Under the pieces are notes generated by a model that worked only from the letters and a program-made list of their open reading frames with translations, had not been told where the DNA came from and searched no databases. From JBEKCP01 sp050014815 (GTDB lineage: Bacteria; Planctomycetota; Planctomycetia; Pirellulales; Thermoguttaceae): a DNA stretch of 7,669 nucleotides. Position numbers and translations under genes: made by a program. Where the stretch lies: assembly GCA_050014815.1 (NCBI GenBank), contig JBEKCP010000285.1, positions 1 to 7,669 on the forward strand, written 5' to 3'. Below are positions 1-5,904 of this stretch, one piece after another; positions within the stretch are counted from its first letter, which is position 1, and each line of letters opens with the position of its first letter.

Positions 1-5
1 CAAGA

Positions 6-11
6 TATAAT
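6..11 (+). promoter_or_regulatory. Possible -10 box of the glycosyltransferase operon
   Basis: The hexamer TATAAT matches the sigma-70 -10 consensus exactly in otherwise GC-rich DNA. Any -35 box would lie outside the window, so the promoter cannot be completed. If real, transcription would start near position 18 and give a leader of about 200 nt before the gene at 221, with the hairpin at 136-179 inside it. A chance match is quite possible. Confidence 0.3.
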
Positions 12-24
12 CAAAGGCTGGATG

Positions 25-60
25 GGAGTCGCCGGAGACTCCGGCGTCGCCCTTTTGGGC
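25..60 (+). other. Short hairpins in the leader
   Basis: CGCCGGA (30-36) pairs perfectly with TCCGGCG (40-46) around a GAC loop. GGAGTC (25-30) can alternatively pair with GACTCC (37-42), so the two folds exclude each other. GCCC (49-52) pairs with GGGC (57-60) around a TTTT loop. These may be RNA structures in an untranslated leader or the end of an upstream unit. No known riboswitch consensus is recognised. Confidence 0.35.
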
Positions 61-135
61 AGTTGATTTGAATTCGTCGGATGACTAGATAAAGAGCAAC
101 TCGGCGCGGATGGCCGGGGGGCCCGTTGAAGAGTA

Positions 136-189
136 AGCCGACGTGGTTGAATGCCTCGGGGCGTTCAGCCACGCCGGCTTTCTTGTTTT
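136..189 (+). terminator. Strong intrinsic terminator or leader attenuator
   Basis: AGCCG (136-140) pairs with CGGCT (175-179), CGTGG with CCACG, and GAATGCC with GGCGTTC (one G-T pair) around a TCGG-type loop, with small bulges. The descending arm runs into a T-rich tract, TTTCTTGTTTT (about 179-189). The T-tract on the right means it acts on plus-strand transcription. It lies only about 30 bp before the GTG at 221, so it either ends an upstream transcript, leaving little room for a promoter, or attenuates the downstream operon from within its leader. The sequence alone does not decide. Confidence 0.65.
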
Positions 190-208
190 CCGCACGGGGA
201 CCAACCGC

Positions 209-217
209 AGGAGGTGA
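209..217 (+). promoter_or_regulatory. Near-perfect Shine-Dalgarno for the glycosyltransferase
   Basis: AGGAGGTGA is almost fully complementary to the 16S rRNA 3' end. Its AGGAGG core ends 6 nt before the GTG at 221. This fixes the start at a GTG rather than any later in-frame ATG. Confidence 0.8.
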
Positions 218-220
218 CCA

Positions 221-1456
221 GTGAATACCGTTCGACCCCTTTTCGTATCGACCTACCCGCCCGAAGCATGCGGGCTGGCGACGTTCACGCGGGACTCGGC
301 TGACGCCGTGGACATGGCCGCGCCGGAGCCGGCGTCGTCGGTCGCAGCCATCCGGAAGACGCGCGATCTCCGCTACGACGACCCCCGCGTGGCGCATGTC
401 ATCGACAACAGCCGCCCGGGCGCGTACCGCCGGGCCGCGGAGGTGGTCAACGACGGCCCGTGCGACGTGGTCAGCTTGCAGCACGAATTCGGCCTCTACC
501 CCGGCGACTGGGGATCCGAGGTGTTGAACTTCGTGCGTGAATGCCGCAAGCCCATCGTCACGACGTTCCACACGCTCTTGACCGAGCCCGCAGGGCTGCC
601 ACGGCACATCGTCCAGAACCTGGCGGCCCACAGCCGGGGCATCATCGTGATGACCAGAGTCGCGGCGAGGCTCTTGGAGCAGGTCTACCGCGTGTCAGGG
701 GCGAAGGTGCGGGTGATTCCTCATGGAGTGCCGGAGGTCCCGTACCAGCGCGACGGCACGCACAAGATACGCCTGGGGTTCGCCGGCCGGCAGGTCATTT
801 GCACTTTCGGACTGATCAATCGAGGCAAGGGACTGGAGTACATGATTCAGGCCATGCCCCGGATCGTCGCCGCGTGTCCCGAGGCGGTTTACCTGATCGT
901 GGGCGTCACCCACCCGCAAGTCAAGCGCCAGGAGGGTGAAGTCTACCGGGAAAGCCTGGTCGAGATGGCCCAGTCGCTGGGGGTCGGCGGGCACGTGCGT
1001 TTCGTGAACAAGTATCTCAGCCTCGCCGACCTCCTGTCGCACCTGCAGGCTTGCGACGTGTATGTCACTCCCTACCCGGGGAAAGACCAGATTGCCAGCG
1101 GCACCCTGGCGTATGCCCTGGCCGCGGGCGGGGCGGTGGTCAGCACGCCCTACCTCTACGCCCAAGAAGTCCTGGCCGACGGACGCGGTCTGCTCGTGCC
1201 GTTCGGCCAAAGCAACGCCATGGCGGATGCCGCGCTGCGATTCCTCAAGGATACCGCGTTCCGGGTTGAAACCCGGCGCAGGGCGTACCAGTACGCAAAA
1301 CCGATGTTCTGGCCGAATGTGGGCCGGCAGTACCTGGAGTTCTTCGACCAGGTTGCGTCGGAAAGCGAAACCCGTCGGCAGTGGCCTTATCGCAAGGCCT
1401 TTCCGGCGCCGAGCGACCGGCTCAGCCCCAGCACACTTGTGCCCGGAGGCCGATAA
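221..1456 (+). CDS. Family 4 (GT-B fold) glycosyltransferase
   Basis: The 411-residue product should transfer a sugar from a nucleotide-sugar donor in the cytoplasm. The N-terminal Rossmann half opens with STYPPEACGLATFT (residues ~10-23), typical of GT4 enzymes, and carries QHEFG (87-91) in the acceptor half. The C-terminal donor half begins with FGLINRGKGLE (196-206), whose R201 and K203 sit where GT4 enzymes contact donor phosphates. YPGKDQIASGTLAYALAAG (285-303) replaces the usual E-x7-E loop. Length is normal for the family. The GTG start is set by the Shine-Dalgarno at 209. The TAA stop shares one base with the ATG of the next gene, implying translational coupling. Co-occurrence with GH130 genes suggests a mannosyltransferase using GDP-mannose, but the sequence does not show donor or acceptor. 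A plain GT4 role in a cell-surface glycan is the alternative. Confidence 0.88.
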   Translation: MNTVRPLFVSTYPPEACGLATFTRDSADAVDMAAPEPASSVAAIRKTRDLRYDDPRVAHVIDNSRPGAYRRAAEVVNDGPCDVVSLQHEFGLYPGDWGSEVLNFVRECRKPIVTTFHTLLTEPAGLPRHIVQNLAAHSRGIIVMTRVAARLLEQVYRVSGAKVRVIPHGVPEVPYQRDGTHKIRLGFAGRQVICTFGLINRGKGLEYMIQAMPRIVAACPEAVYLIVGVTHPQVKRQEGEVYRESLVEMAQSLGVGGHVRFVNKYLSLADLLSHLQACDVYVTPYPGKDQIASGTLAYALAAGGAVVSTPYLYAQEVLADGRGLLVPFGQSNAMADAALRFLKDTAFRVETRRRAYQYAKPMFWPNVGRQYLEFFDQVASESETRRQWPYRKAFPAPSDRLSPSTLVPGGR

Positions 1457-2649
1457 TGCACCCCAGCAGCCCGATCTCCTTGAACCACCTGGACCGCATG
1501 ACGGACTCGACCGGGTTGATCCAGCACGCCGTGTACAGCATCCCGCGGCGCGAGAGCGGCTACACGACCGACGACAACGCCCGGGCCTTGCGCCTCTCGA
1601 CGCGACTGTGGGAGCGGCAGCCGGCGGATCGCATGCTCGGCCGCGTGACGACCTACCTGAGCTTCCTGGAACATGCCCGCTGCCCTGTCCGCGGGTTTCA
1701 CAATTTCCTGAGTTATCAGCGCGACTGGCTGGATGCCGAAGGCACGGGCGATAGCCAGGGGCAGGCGGTCCGCGCCCTGGCCGAGGTGCTCGGCAGCAGT
1801 TTGCCCGACGGATACCGCGCGTTGGCCCGCGAGTTGATCGACGCCGTTACGCCCGCGCTGGACGATCTGCGGAGCCTGCGGGCGCAGGCCTACGTGATCC
1901 TGGCATGGGGGCATCTGTCGATGTCGGGGGTGAAGGATCTTGAGCCGCTCGAGAATGTTGCCCGATCCGCGGCCCAACGGCTCCTCGAGTGCTACCGCCG
2001 TTCGCAACGGCCGGATTGGTCATGGTTCGAGTCGCGGATGACCTATGCAAACGCCGTCTTGCCGCATGCCCTGTTCATGGCCGCCCGGTGCTGGCCGGAG
2101 GAGGATTTTCTCGACGTGGCGGAAACGTCGTTCGCCTTCTTGGACCGCGAGACTACGGGAAAAGGGGACAGGGGACAAAGCCCCCGGACTGCGTCCGGGG
2201 GGTCAGGGGACAGGACCAATTTGCCTGAAAGGGCCGGAGCCGCGGTGGAGGATTTCTTCTGGCCGGTCGGAAACAGCGATTGGTACCCTCGCGGAGAAGA
2301 AAAATCGCCGTACGATCAGCAGCCGGTGGAGGCCGTCACCATGGCCGACGCCGCGCGGGCCGCGTTCTCGCTGCTGGGCAATGAAAAGTACCTGGCTGCC
2401 CTCCGCCGCGCGCACTCCTGGTTCTACGGCCGCAACAGCCTTCACCAACCGCTTGTCGATGTCCACTGCGGATCCTGCTATGACGGTCTCCAGCGGTCGG
2501 GCGTGAATCGGAACCAAGGAGCGGAATCGACGCTTTCCTACTTGTGGACGGAGGTGAACAACAAGGACAACTTGACGTGCGCCGAGAACCAGGAACCCCG
2601 AATCAGTACGCGGAGTTGTTCCATCGCCACGGCGACAACCCCATCCTGA
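1456..2649 (+). CDS. (alpha/alpha)6-barrel glycosidase-like protein, GT4/GH130-associated
   Basis: The ATG at 1456 overlaps the previous stop (TAATG), with GGAGG (1445-1449) six bases upstream; the frame is open back to 1381 but this start is preferred. The product is 397 residues. It opens with HLDRMTDSTGLIQHA (11-25) and GYTTDDNARAL (35-45), the hallmark of a family of predicted six-hairpin barrel proteins found next to, or fused to, GT4 enzymes and near GH130 genes. Later motifs are WPVGNSDWYPRG and the tyrosine/glutamine-rich YDQQPVEA. No family member known to me has a proven reaction; handling a mannoside is inferred from context. Two oddities stand out. Residues ~235-265 are an in-frame palindromic repeat. 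After the family-typical NQGAESTLSYLWTEV the frame runs about 35 further residues out of frame through a GH130 remnant, so the tail is probably not native. Cytoplasmic: no signal peptide seen. It may be partly degraded. Confidence 0.75.
   Translation: MHPSSPISLNHLDRMTDSTGLIQHAVYSIPRRESGYTTDDNARALRLSTRLWERQPADRMLGRVTTYLSFLEHARCPVRGFHNFLSYQRDWLDAEGTGDSQGQAVRALAEVLGSSLPDGYRALARELIDAVTPALDDLRSLRAQAYVILAWGHLSMSGVKDLEPLENVARSAAQRLLECYRRSQRPDWSWFESRMTYANAVLPHALFMAARCWPEEDFLDVAETSFAFLDRETTGKGDRGQSPRTASGGSGDRTNLPERAGAAVEDFFWPVGNSDWYPRGEEKSPYDQQPVEAVTMADAARAAFSLLGNEKYLAALRRAHSWFYGRNSLHQPLVDVHCGSCYDGLQRSGVNRNQGAESTLSYLWTEVNNKDNLTCAENQEPRISTRSCSIATATTPS
2158..2232. repeat. REP-like palindromic repeat inserted in a coding region
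   Basis: A perfect 9-bp stem, CCCCCGGAC (2181-2189) and GTCCGGGGG (2193-2201) with a TGC loop, is flanked by matching GGGGACAGG blocks at 2164-2172 and 2207-2215 and followed by CCAATTTG. The stretch is divisible into codons without stops and adds roughly 25-30 residues between the family-typical FLDRETT and FFWPVGN. From memory, GGGGACAGG-type palindromes are dispersed repeats in Planctomycetota and related genomes, sometimes linked to REP-associated transposases; no transposase is seen here. The insertion boundaries are approximate. Confidence 0.7.
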
Positions 2650-2780
2650 CAGCCCGAGACTCGCGCCGTGTTTCCCTGCGGCTGGATTCTGGACAAGCCC
2701 ACCGGTGACATTCGTCTCTACTACGGCGGCGCCGACACTTGCCTGGCCCTGGCCACCGCCCCCCCCGTCAACAGGCCCCC
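2577..2780 (+). pseudogene. GH130 remnant: both ends joined, catalytic core deleted
   Basis: In the frame starting at 2604, codons read QYAELFHRHGDNPILTARD (ending 2660), the usual N-terminus of GH130 beta-mannoside phosphorylases; a GTG at 2577 with AAGGA (2563-2567) nine bases upstream is the likely old start. Normally a WPYP-type motif and some 270-300 residues of five-bladed propeller follow. Here, within about 7 bp, the sequence switches to another frame and reads AVFPCGWILDKPTGDIRLYY (from 2665), then GGADTCLALATA, the usual GH130 C-terminus, before diverging near 2761. The catalytic Asp and phosphate-binding blades are absent, and the two ends are out of frame, so no enzyme can be made. 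It overlaps the 3' part of the barrel gene by about 70 bp. Origin by internal deletion is inferred. Confidence 0.8.
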
Positions 2781-2809
2781 TCTGGCCACCTTCTGCCCGC
2801 TGACGCCTC

Positions 2810-2837
2810 TTGACAATGGTATCAATAATGGTATCAT
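2810..2837 (+). promoter_or_regulatory. Sigma-70-type promoter of hicB-GH130
   Basis: TTGACA (2810-2815) matches the -35 consensus. TATCAT (2832-2837) matches 5 of 6 positions of the -10 consensus, with a 16-bp spacer. The expected start near 2844 gives a leader of about 25 nt to the GTG at 2870. It would also transcribe the GH130 gene, whose start overlaps the hicB stop. Confidence 0.7.
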
Positions 2838-2838
2838 T
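2815..2838. promoter_or_regulatory. Two 12-bp tandem operator-like repeats
   Basis: AATGGTATCAAT (2815-2826) and AATGGTATCATT (2827-2838) match at 11 of 12 positions and tile the promoter from the -35 edge through the -10 box. Bound protein here would block RNA polymerase. Ribbon-helix-helix repressors, including HicB-type antitoxins, commonly bind such repeats at their own promoter, so the product of the gene at 2870 is the obvious candidate ligand. That binding is inferred. Confidence 0.6.
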
Positions 2839-2869
2839 CAGTAATGCTCAGCAATCGAGAGGCTGAAAC

Positions 2870-3199
2870 GTGAAAACGAAAAGAAGTGACCGTTACACCT
2901 ATCGCGTAACGTGGTCGGAACAAGACCAAGAGCACGTCGGACTATGCGCCGAGTTCCCGAGCTTGAGTTGGTTGGCCTCTTCGCCCGAGGCGGCCTTGCG
3001 CGGAATCCGAACGGTCGTCGCCGAGGTCGTCAAAGACATGCAAGCCACCGGGGAAGCGATTCCCGAGGCTCTTGCTGCGCGTCGTTTCAGCGGAAAATTC
3101 ATGGTTCGCGTGCCCCCGGAGATTCATCGGCGGTTGGCCGTCGAAGCCGCGGAGGCAGGCGTTAGCCTCAATCGACTCGCCAGCGCCAGGTTGTCTTGA
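2870..3199 (+). CDS. hicB: Orphan HicB-family antitoxin
   Basis: The 109-residue product has the two parts of a HicB antitoxin. Residues ~8-75 form the HicB-like RNase-H-type fold that binds the HicA toxin (YRVTWSEQDQEHVGLCAEFP, then an EAALRGIRTVV helix). Residues ~82-109 form a ribbon-helix-helix DNA-binding end (FMVRVPPEIHRRLAVEA, then GVSLNRLASARL). The GTG start has GAGAGG (2857-2862) seven bases upstream; the nearby ATG at 2844 is out of frame. HicB normally neutralises HicA, an mRNA-cleaving toxin, and represses its own promoter. No hicA is present: the upstream 220 bp hold a GH130 remnant and a promoter, and downstream is GH130. It therefore seems solitary, with its own promoter and operator-like repeats. 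Its stop overlaps the GH130 start (TGATG). It may be a domesticated regulator or a leftover of a lost toxin-antitoxin pair. Confidence 0.85.
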   Translation: MKTKRSDRYTYRVTWSEQDQEHVGLCAEFPSLSWLASSPEAALRGIRTVVAEVVKDMQATGEAIPEALAARRFSGKFMVRVPPEIHRRLAVEAAEAGVSLNRLASARLS

Positions 3200-4680
3200 T
3201 GGGATCAACAAAACGCAAAGGCGGCCGGGGCTCCCTGAGCGTCCGGCGTCTGCCGGTCACCCTCACCAGCGATATTCGCCGCGTCATTACCCGGTTCTTC
3301 GATCCCGGCGGGGAGGCGAGGATCCGGAGCATCGTCGAGCGCATCAGCGGTCTGAGCGGCGGGGAGGTGGACCGGTTGCTGAACGAGGTGTTTCTGAAGT
3401 TCCGTGCCCGCCACGGCAACATCGCCTCCGTGCTCGATGAGAATTACCGCGAGGCCATGGCGATGATCGACATGTCGGACGACCTCTCGCACAATCGCCG
3501 CCTCCTGATCGGGTCCTACTTGACCGCCGAGTATTCGATCGAGTCGGCGGCGCTCTTCAACCCGTCGATCGTCCCGCATCACAACCAGCGCAACCTTCCC
3601 GCCGGCGCGGTGCGGTTCATTATGAGTCTCCGGGCGACGGGCGAGGGGCACGTATCGTCGATCGTCTTCCGCACCGGCGTCATCACTTCCGATCACCAGA
3701 TCCAGATCGACCCGTGCGGACGCCTCGCCAGGCCCATCTGCGTTGTTCCCGACAGCCAATACGACAAGCCTTTGTTTCGGCGCAAGCTCAAAGACATCGG
3801 CGTCCACGACGAGGCGGTGGACCTCGTGCTGGATCGCCTCGCCGACTCTTTCACCGCGGCCCAGCTCGAACATGCCGTCGCCGAGGCGCGGGATGCGGCG
3901 CCCGAGAGGCTTCGGCTTGAGGCGTCGCTCCAGGACATCCGCTGGCTGGCGCAATCGAATTATCAGTTGGAGCTTCCGCGGGAAGCGGAGGCGTCCGAGG
4001 TGGTCATTTTTCCCCAGACCGACAATGAAAGCCACGGCATCGAAGACCTGCGCATGGTCCGCTTCGTGGACGACGACGGCGCCGTCACCTACTACGGCAC
4101 CTGCACGGCCTTCGACGGCTACCGCGTGCTCCCGCAACTGATCGAGACCCGCGACTTCCTCAGGGTCGGCGTACACACGATCAACGGCGTCTGCGCGCAG
4201 AACAAGGGCATGGCGCTCTTCCCGCGGCGGATCGGCGGGCACTATGTGATGTGCTCCCGCATCGACGGCGAGAATCTTTACATCATGGTTTCCGACATCG
4301 TTCACTTCTGGGAGACAGCCGAGTTGCTCAAGACGCCCCGCCGTCCCTGGGAGTTCGTGCAAATCGGCAACTGCGGCTCGCCCCTGGAAACGCCGGAAGG
4401 TTGGCTGCTGCTGACCCACGGTGTCGGGCCAATGCGCACGTATTGCATCGGCGCCATGCTGCTGGACCTCAACGACCCGCTCCGGGTGATCGGCTGTCTG
4501 AACGAGCCGCTCATCACGCCGACCGAAAAGGAACGCGACGGCTACGTGCCGAACGTGGCTTACTCCTGCGGGGCGATGATCCACAACGGGCGTCTCTACC
4601 TGCCGTTCGCCACGTCCGACATGGTTACCCGCATCGCCATGGTCTCGCTCGATTCCCTGCTGAACCGACTCATCAGGTAA
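3199..4680 (+). CDS. GH130 family beta-mannoside phosphorylase/hydrolase, N-extended type
   Basis: The 493-residue product has a helical N-terminal extension (~1-105; LLNEVFLKFRARH) and then the GH130 five-bladed beta-propeller. GH130 enzymes phosphorolyse or hydrolyse beta-mannosides in the cytoplasm. Visible family marks are FNPSIV (120-125), GIEDLR (280-285) with the presumed catalytic Asp283, NKGMALFP (335-342) with K336, R354, THGVG with His407, and GAMLLDLNDP (418-427). K336, R354 and His407 fit the phosphate or anion site, favouring a phosphorylase, but hydrolases exist in GH130 and are not excluded. The catalytic motif has Leu where many members have Pro. The length suits the N-extended subgroup. 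I chose ATG 3199, which overlaps the hicB stop, over the TTG at 3196; the Shine-Dalgarno is weak (AGG 3188-3190), so expression probably depends on hicB translation. It is the only intact GH130 here. Confidence 0.9.
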   Translation: MGSTKRKGGRGSLSVRRLPVTLTSDIRRVITRFFDPGGEARIRSIVERISGLSGGEVDRLLNEVFLKFRARHGNIASVLDENYREAMAMIDMSDDLSHNRRLLIGSYLTAEYSIESAALFNPSIVPHHNQRNLPAGAVRFIMSLRATGEGHVSSIVFRTGVITSDHQIQIDPCGRLARPICVVPDSQYDKPLFRRKLKDIGVHDEAVDLVLDRLADSFTAAQLEHAVAEARDAAPERLRLEASLQDIRWLAQSNYQLELPREAEASEVVIFPQTDNESHGIEDLRMVRFVDDDGAVTYYGTCTAFDGYRVLPQLIETRDFLRVGVHTINGVCAQNKGMALFPRRIGGHYVMCSRIDGENLYIMVSDIVHFWETAELLKTPRRPWEFVQIGNCGSPLETPEGWLLLTHGVGPMRTYCIGAMLLDLNDPLRVIGCLNEPLITPTEKERDGYVPNVAYSCGAMIHNGRLYLPFATSDMVTRIAMVSLDSLLNRLIR

Positions 4681-4906
4681 CCCGAACGGCATGGGGCGGA
4701 GCGACCGCGGAGGCTGCGGGAGCGGGCTGGCTCCAGCTCAACTTGAACTCGTATTCCTTCATGATGCCGTAGAGCGCCATAATGCCCACCAGGATCGCCA
4801 ACAGGGCGAGCACCAGCAGCATCGTGAAGATGTCGGCCCGGGGCTTGCGGTAGAGCGGCCCGGCCTGGGCTCGTTCGGGCTTAGAGTTTGGCTCGGACAA
4901 GGTCAC
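4673..4906 (-). CDS. Small single-span membrane protein
   Basis: About 75-77 residues: a polar N-terminus (PNSKPERAQ... YRKPRAD), one hydrophobic helix at ~26-47 (FTMLLVLALLAILVGIMALY), then a short charged and Pro/Ala-rich tail. The basic residues before the helix suggest an N-in orientation. It lies downstream of, and overlaps by 26 bp, the coiled-coil gene, so the two probably form one operon with coupled translation. The start is uncertain. GTG 4906 has its AAGGGG too close, whereas TTG 4900 has that motif at a better distance. Similar small proteins with a (T/D)-x-TMLL-type helix next to a coiled-coil membrane protein are, as I recall, common in Planctomycetota, but none has a known function. 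Its stop overlaps the 3' end of the convergent GH130 gene. Confidence 0.7.
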   Translation of the reverse strand: MTLSEPNSKPERAQAGPLYRKPRADIFTMLLVLALLAILVGIMALYGIMKEYEFKLSWSQPAPAASAVAPPHAVRVT

Positions 4907-5744
4907 CCCTTTCGATGGGGACGGCAGGCGGCGGCACGACGCGGCAGACGGCCCGATCCGGCGAGATCTTGTCCGTGACGGTGATCTTGCCCACGTACTT
5001 CATGCCGCCGCTGCTCGGGCGGATGACGAACAGGGTGTGCCCCGTCCGGATGCCGTCGTCGCTGCCCAGGGCGATTTCCACCAGGTCGGGCGGCCGGACC
5101 TCGACGATGCGCGTGCTCGTGCCGGGCGGCGGCTCCTTCGTCATGCTGTTCTCGTCGAGCTTGAAGTACTCGCAAATCGCCCGATACTTGGTCAATTGGT
5201 CGGCGAGCTCCTTGGCGGCGTTTTCCAGGCGCTTCTGTTCGGCGACGGCGTTGTGCCACTCGTCCGTCAGGCGGATGACGTCCTTGAATGCCCTGTCCCG
5301 CTCGGCCTGGGCCAGCTTGATGTCTTCCCGCGCCTTGTCGGTTTCCGCCCGGAGATTGAAGAGCGTTTCGTGGGCCGCTTTGACGGTGGCCACGGCGTCG
5401 CGGAGCGCGTTCTCCAGAGTGGCGATCTTCTCGTTGTCGGAGGTACGCTCTTTCAGCAGCAGTTGGTTCTCGGTCTCCAATTGCGCCAGCACCTTGTCCT
5501 GGCGGTCTTTTTCGGTCTTGCACTGTTTATCGAGCGATTGCTTCTGCTCCTCTTTCTCCTTGGTTTCCTTCTTCGACTTCTCCAACTGCTGCTTCAATCC
5601 CTCGGGGAGCGCAGCGGTCGGGTTCGAGTTGTCCGCCACGAGCCGCCAGTTCTTCTGGACCGCGTAAACGGCCAGCGTGAAACTCATGAAGACAACGCTC
5701 ATGAGGAAGATGAAGACCGTAAAGATTTTGCCGACGAGGTTCAT
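4881..5744 (-). CDS. Membrane-anchored coiled-coil protein with C-terminal beta-rich domain
   Basis: The 287-residue product starts MNLVGKIFTVFIFLMSVVFM: one hydrophobic helix at ~5-29 with no cleavage site, so a signal anchor. A long charged coiled coil follows at ~50-195 (Lys/Glu/Gln-rich heptads), then a globular end at ~211-287. The end has a repeated glycine pattern (EIALGSDDGIRTGHTLFVIR, YVGKITVTD, VPIERGDLVRA) resembling the small beta domain at the C-terminus of FlgT-type periplasmic proteins. That likeness is by eye. The coiled coil and beta domain should face the periplasm, suggesting a structural or envelope-spacing role; no enzyme motif is seen. I chose ATG 5744, with GGAGAGG ~9 bases upstream. 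The frame extends to a TTG at 5777, but that lies at the predicted transcription start of the promoter at 5785-5814. Confidence 0.8.
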   Translation of the reverse strand: MNLVGKIFTVFIFLMSVVFMSFTLAVYAVQKNWRLVADNSNPTAALPEGLKQQLEKSKKETKEKEEQKQSLDKQCKTEKDRQDKVLAQLETENQLLLKERTSDNEKIATLENALRDAVATVKAAHETLFNLRAETDKAREDIKLAQAERDRAFKDVIRLTDEWHNAVAEQKRLENAAKELADQLTKYRAICEYFKLDENSMTKEPPPGTSTRIVEVRPPDLVEIALGSDDGIRTGHTLFVIRPSSGGMKYVGKITVTDKISPDRAVCRVVPPPAVPIERGDLVRAKL

Positions 5745-5784
5745 AGGAAGGCCTCTCCTCGCTACCCAACACTCCAACTGAACT

Positions 5785-5814
5785 AGTATAACTTCGCCTA
5801 TTTTCCCGTGTCAA
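5785..5814 (-). promoter_or_regulatory. Sigma-70-type promoter of the coiled-coil/small membrane protein operon
   Basis: On the minus strand TTGACA (5814-5809) is a perfect -35 box. TATACT (5790-5785) matches 5 of 6 -10 positions, with an 18-bp spacer. Transcription would start near 5778, giving a leader of about 33 nt to the ATG at 5744 and ruling out the longer TTG start. No operator-like symmetry is evident. Confidence 0.7.
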
Positions 5815-5842
5815 CCAAGATACCCTAGTCGAAGCGGTTGGC

Positions 5843-5904
5843 GGGCGCGGCTTGCTCTATAAACGCGAAGCCTGCCGGCGGGCATGGCCTGCTCTATAGA
5901 AACG
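5843..5904. repeat. Near-duplicate motif upstream of the coiled-coil operon
   Basis: Two copies of GGGCnnGGCyTGCTCTATA, then AACG or GAAACG, occur at 5843-5864 and 5880-5904, offset by 37 bp. They sit just upstream of the promoter at 5785-5814 as read on the minus strand. They could be a duplicated regulator site or debris of a dispersed repeat. The rest of the gap from 5905 to about 6020 holds nothing I recognise except the short palindrome CCCCATGGGG (5997-6006). Confidence 0.5.

Noticed and set aside
11..631. A 206-codon minus-strand open frame over the leader and glycosyltransferase start
   Set aside because: Arg-rich shadow frame with no motif, and it runs through the terminator hairpin.
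2650..2869. A hicA toxin upstream of hicB
   Set aside because: Most of the interval is accounted for by a GH130 C-terminal remnant and a promoter; no HicA-like double-stranded-RNA-binding fold signature was seen on either strand.
3205..4692. A 495-codon open frame on the minus strand opposite the GH130 gene
   Set aside because: The plus-strand frame carries clear GH130 motifs throughout; the minus frame is a GC-rich shadow with no recognisable motifs.
5037..5786. A 249-codon plus-strand open frame opposite the coiled-coil gene
   Set aside because: Leu/Val/Arg-rich antisense of a Lys/Glu/Gln coiled coil; the minus strand has promoter, Shine-Dalgarno and signal anchor.
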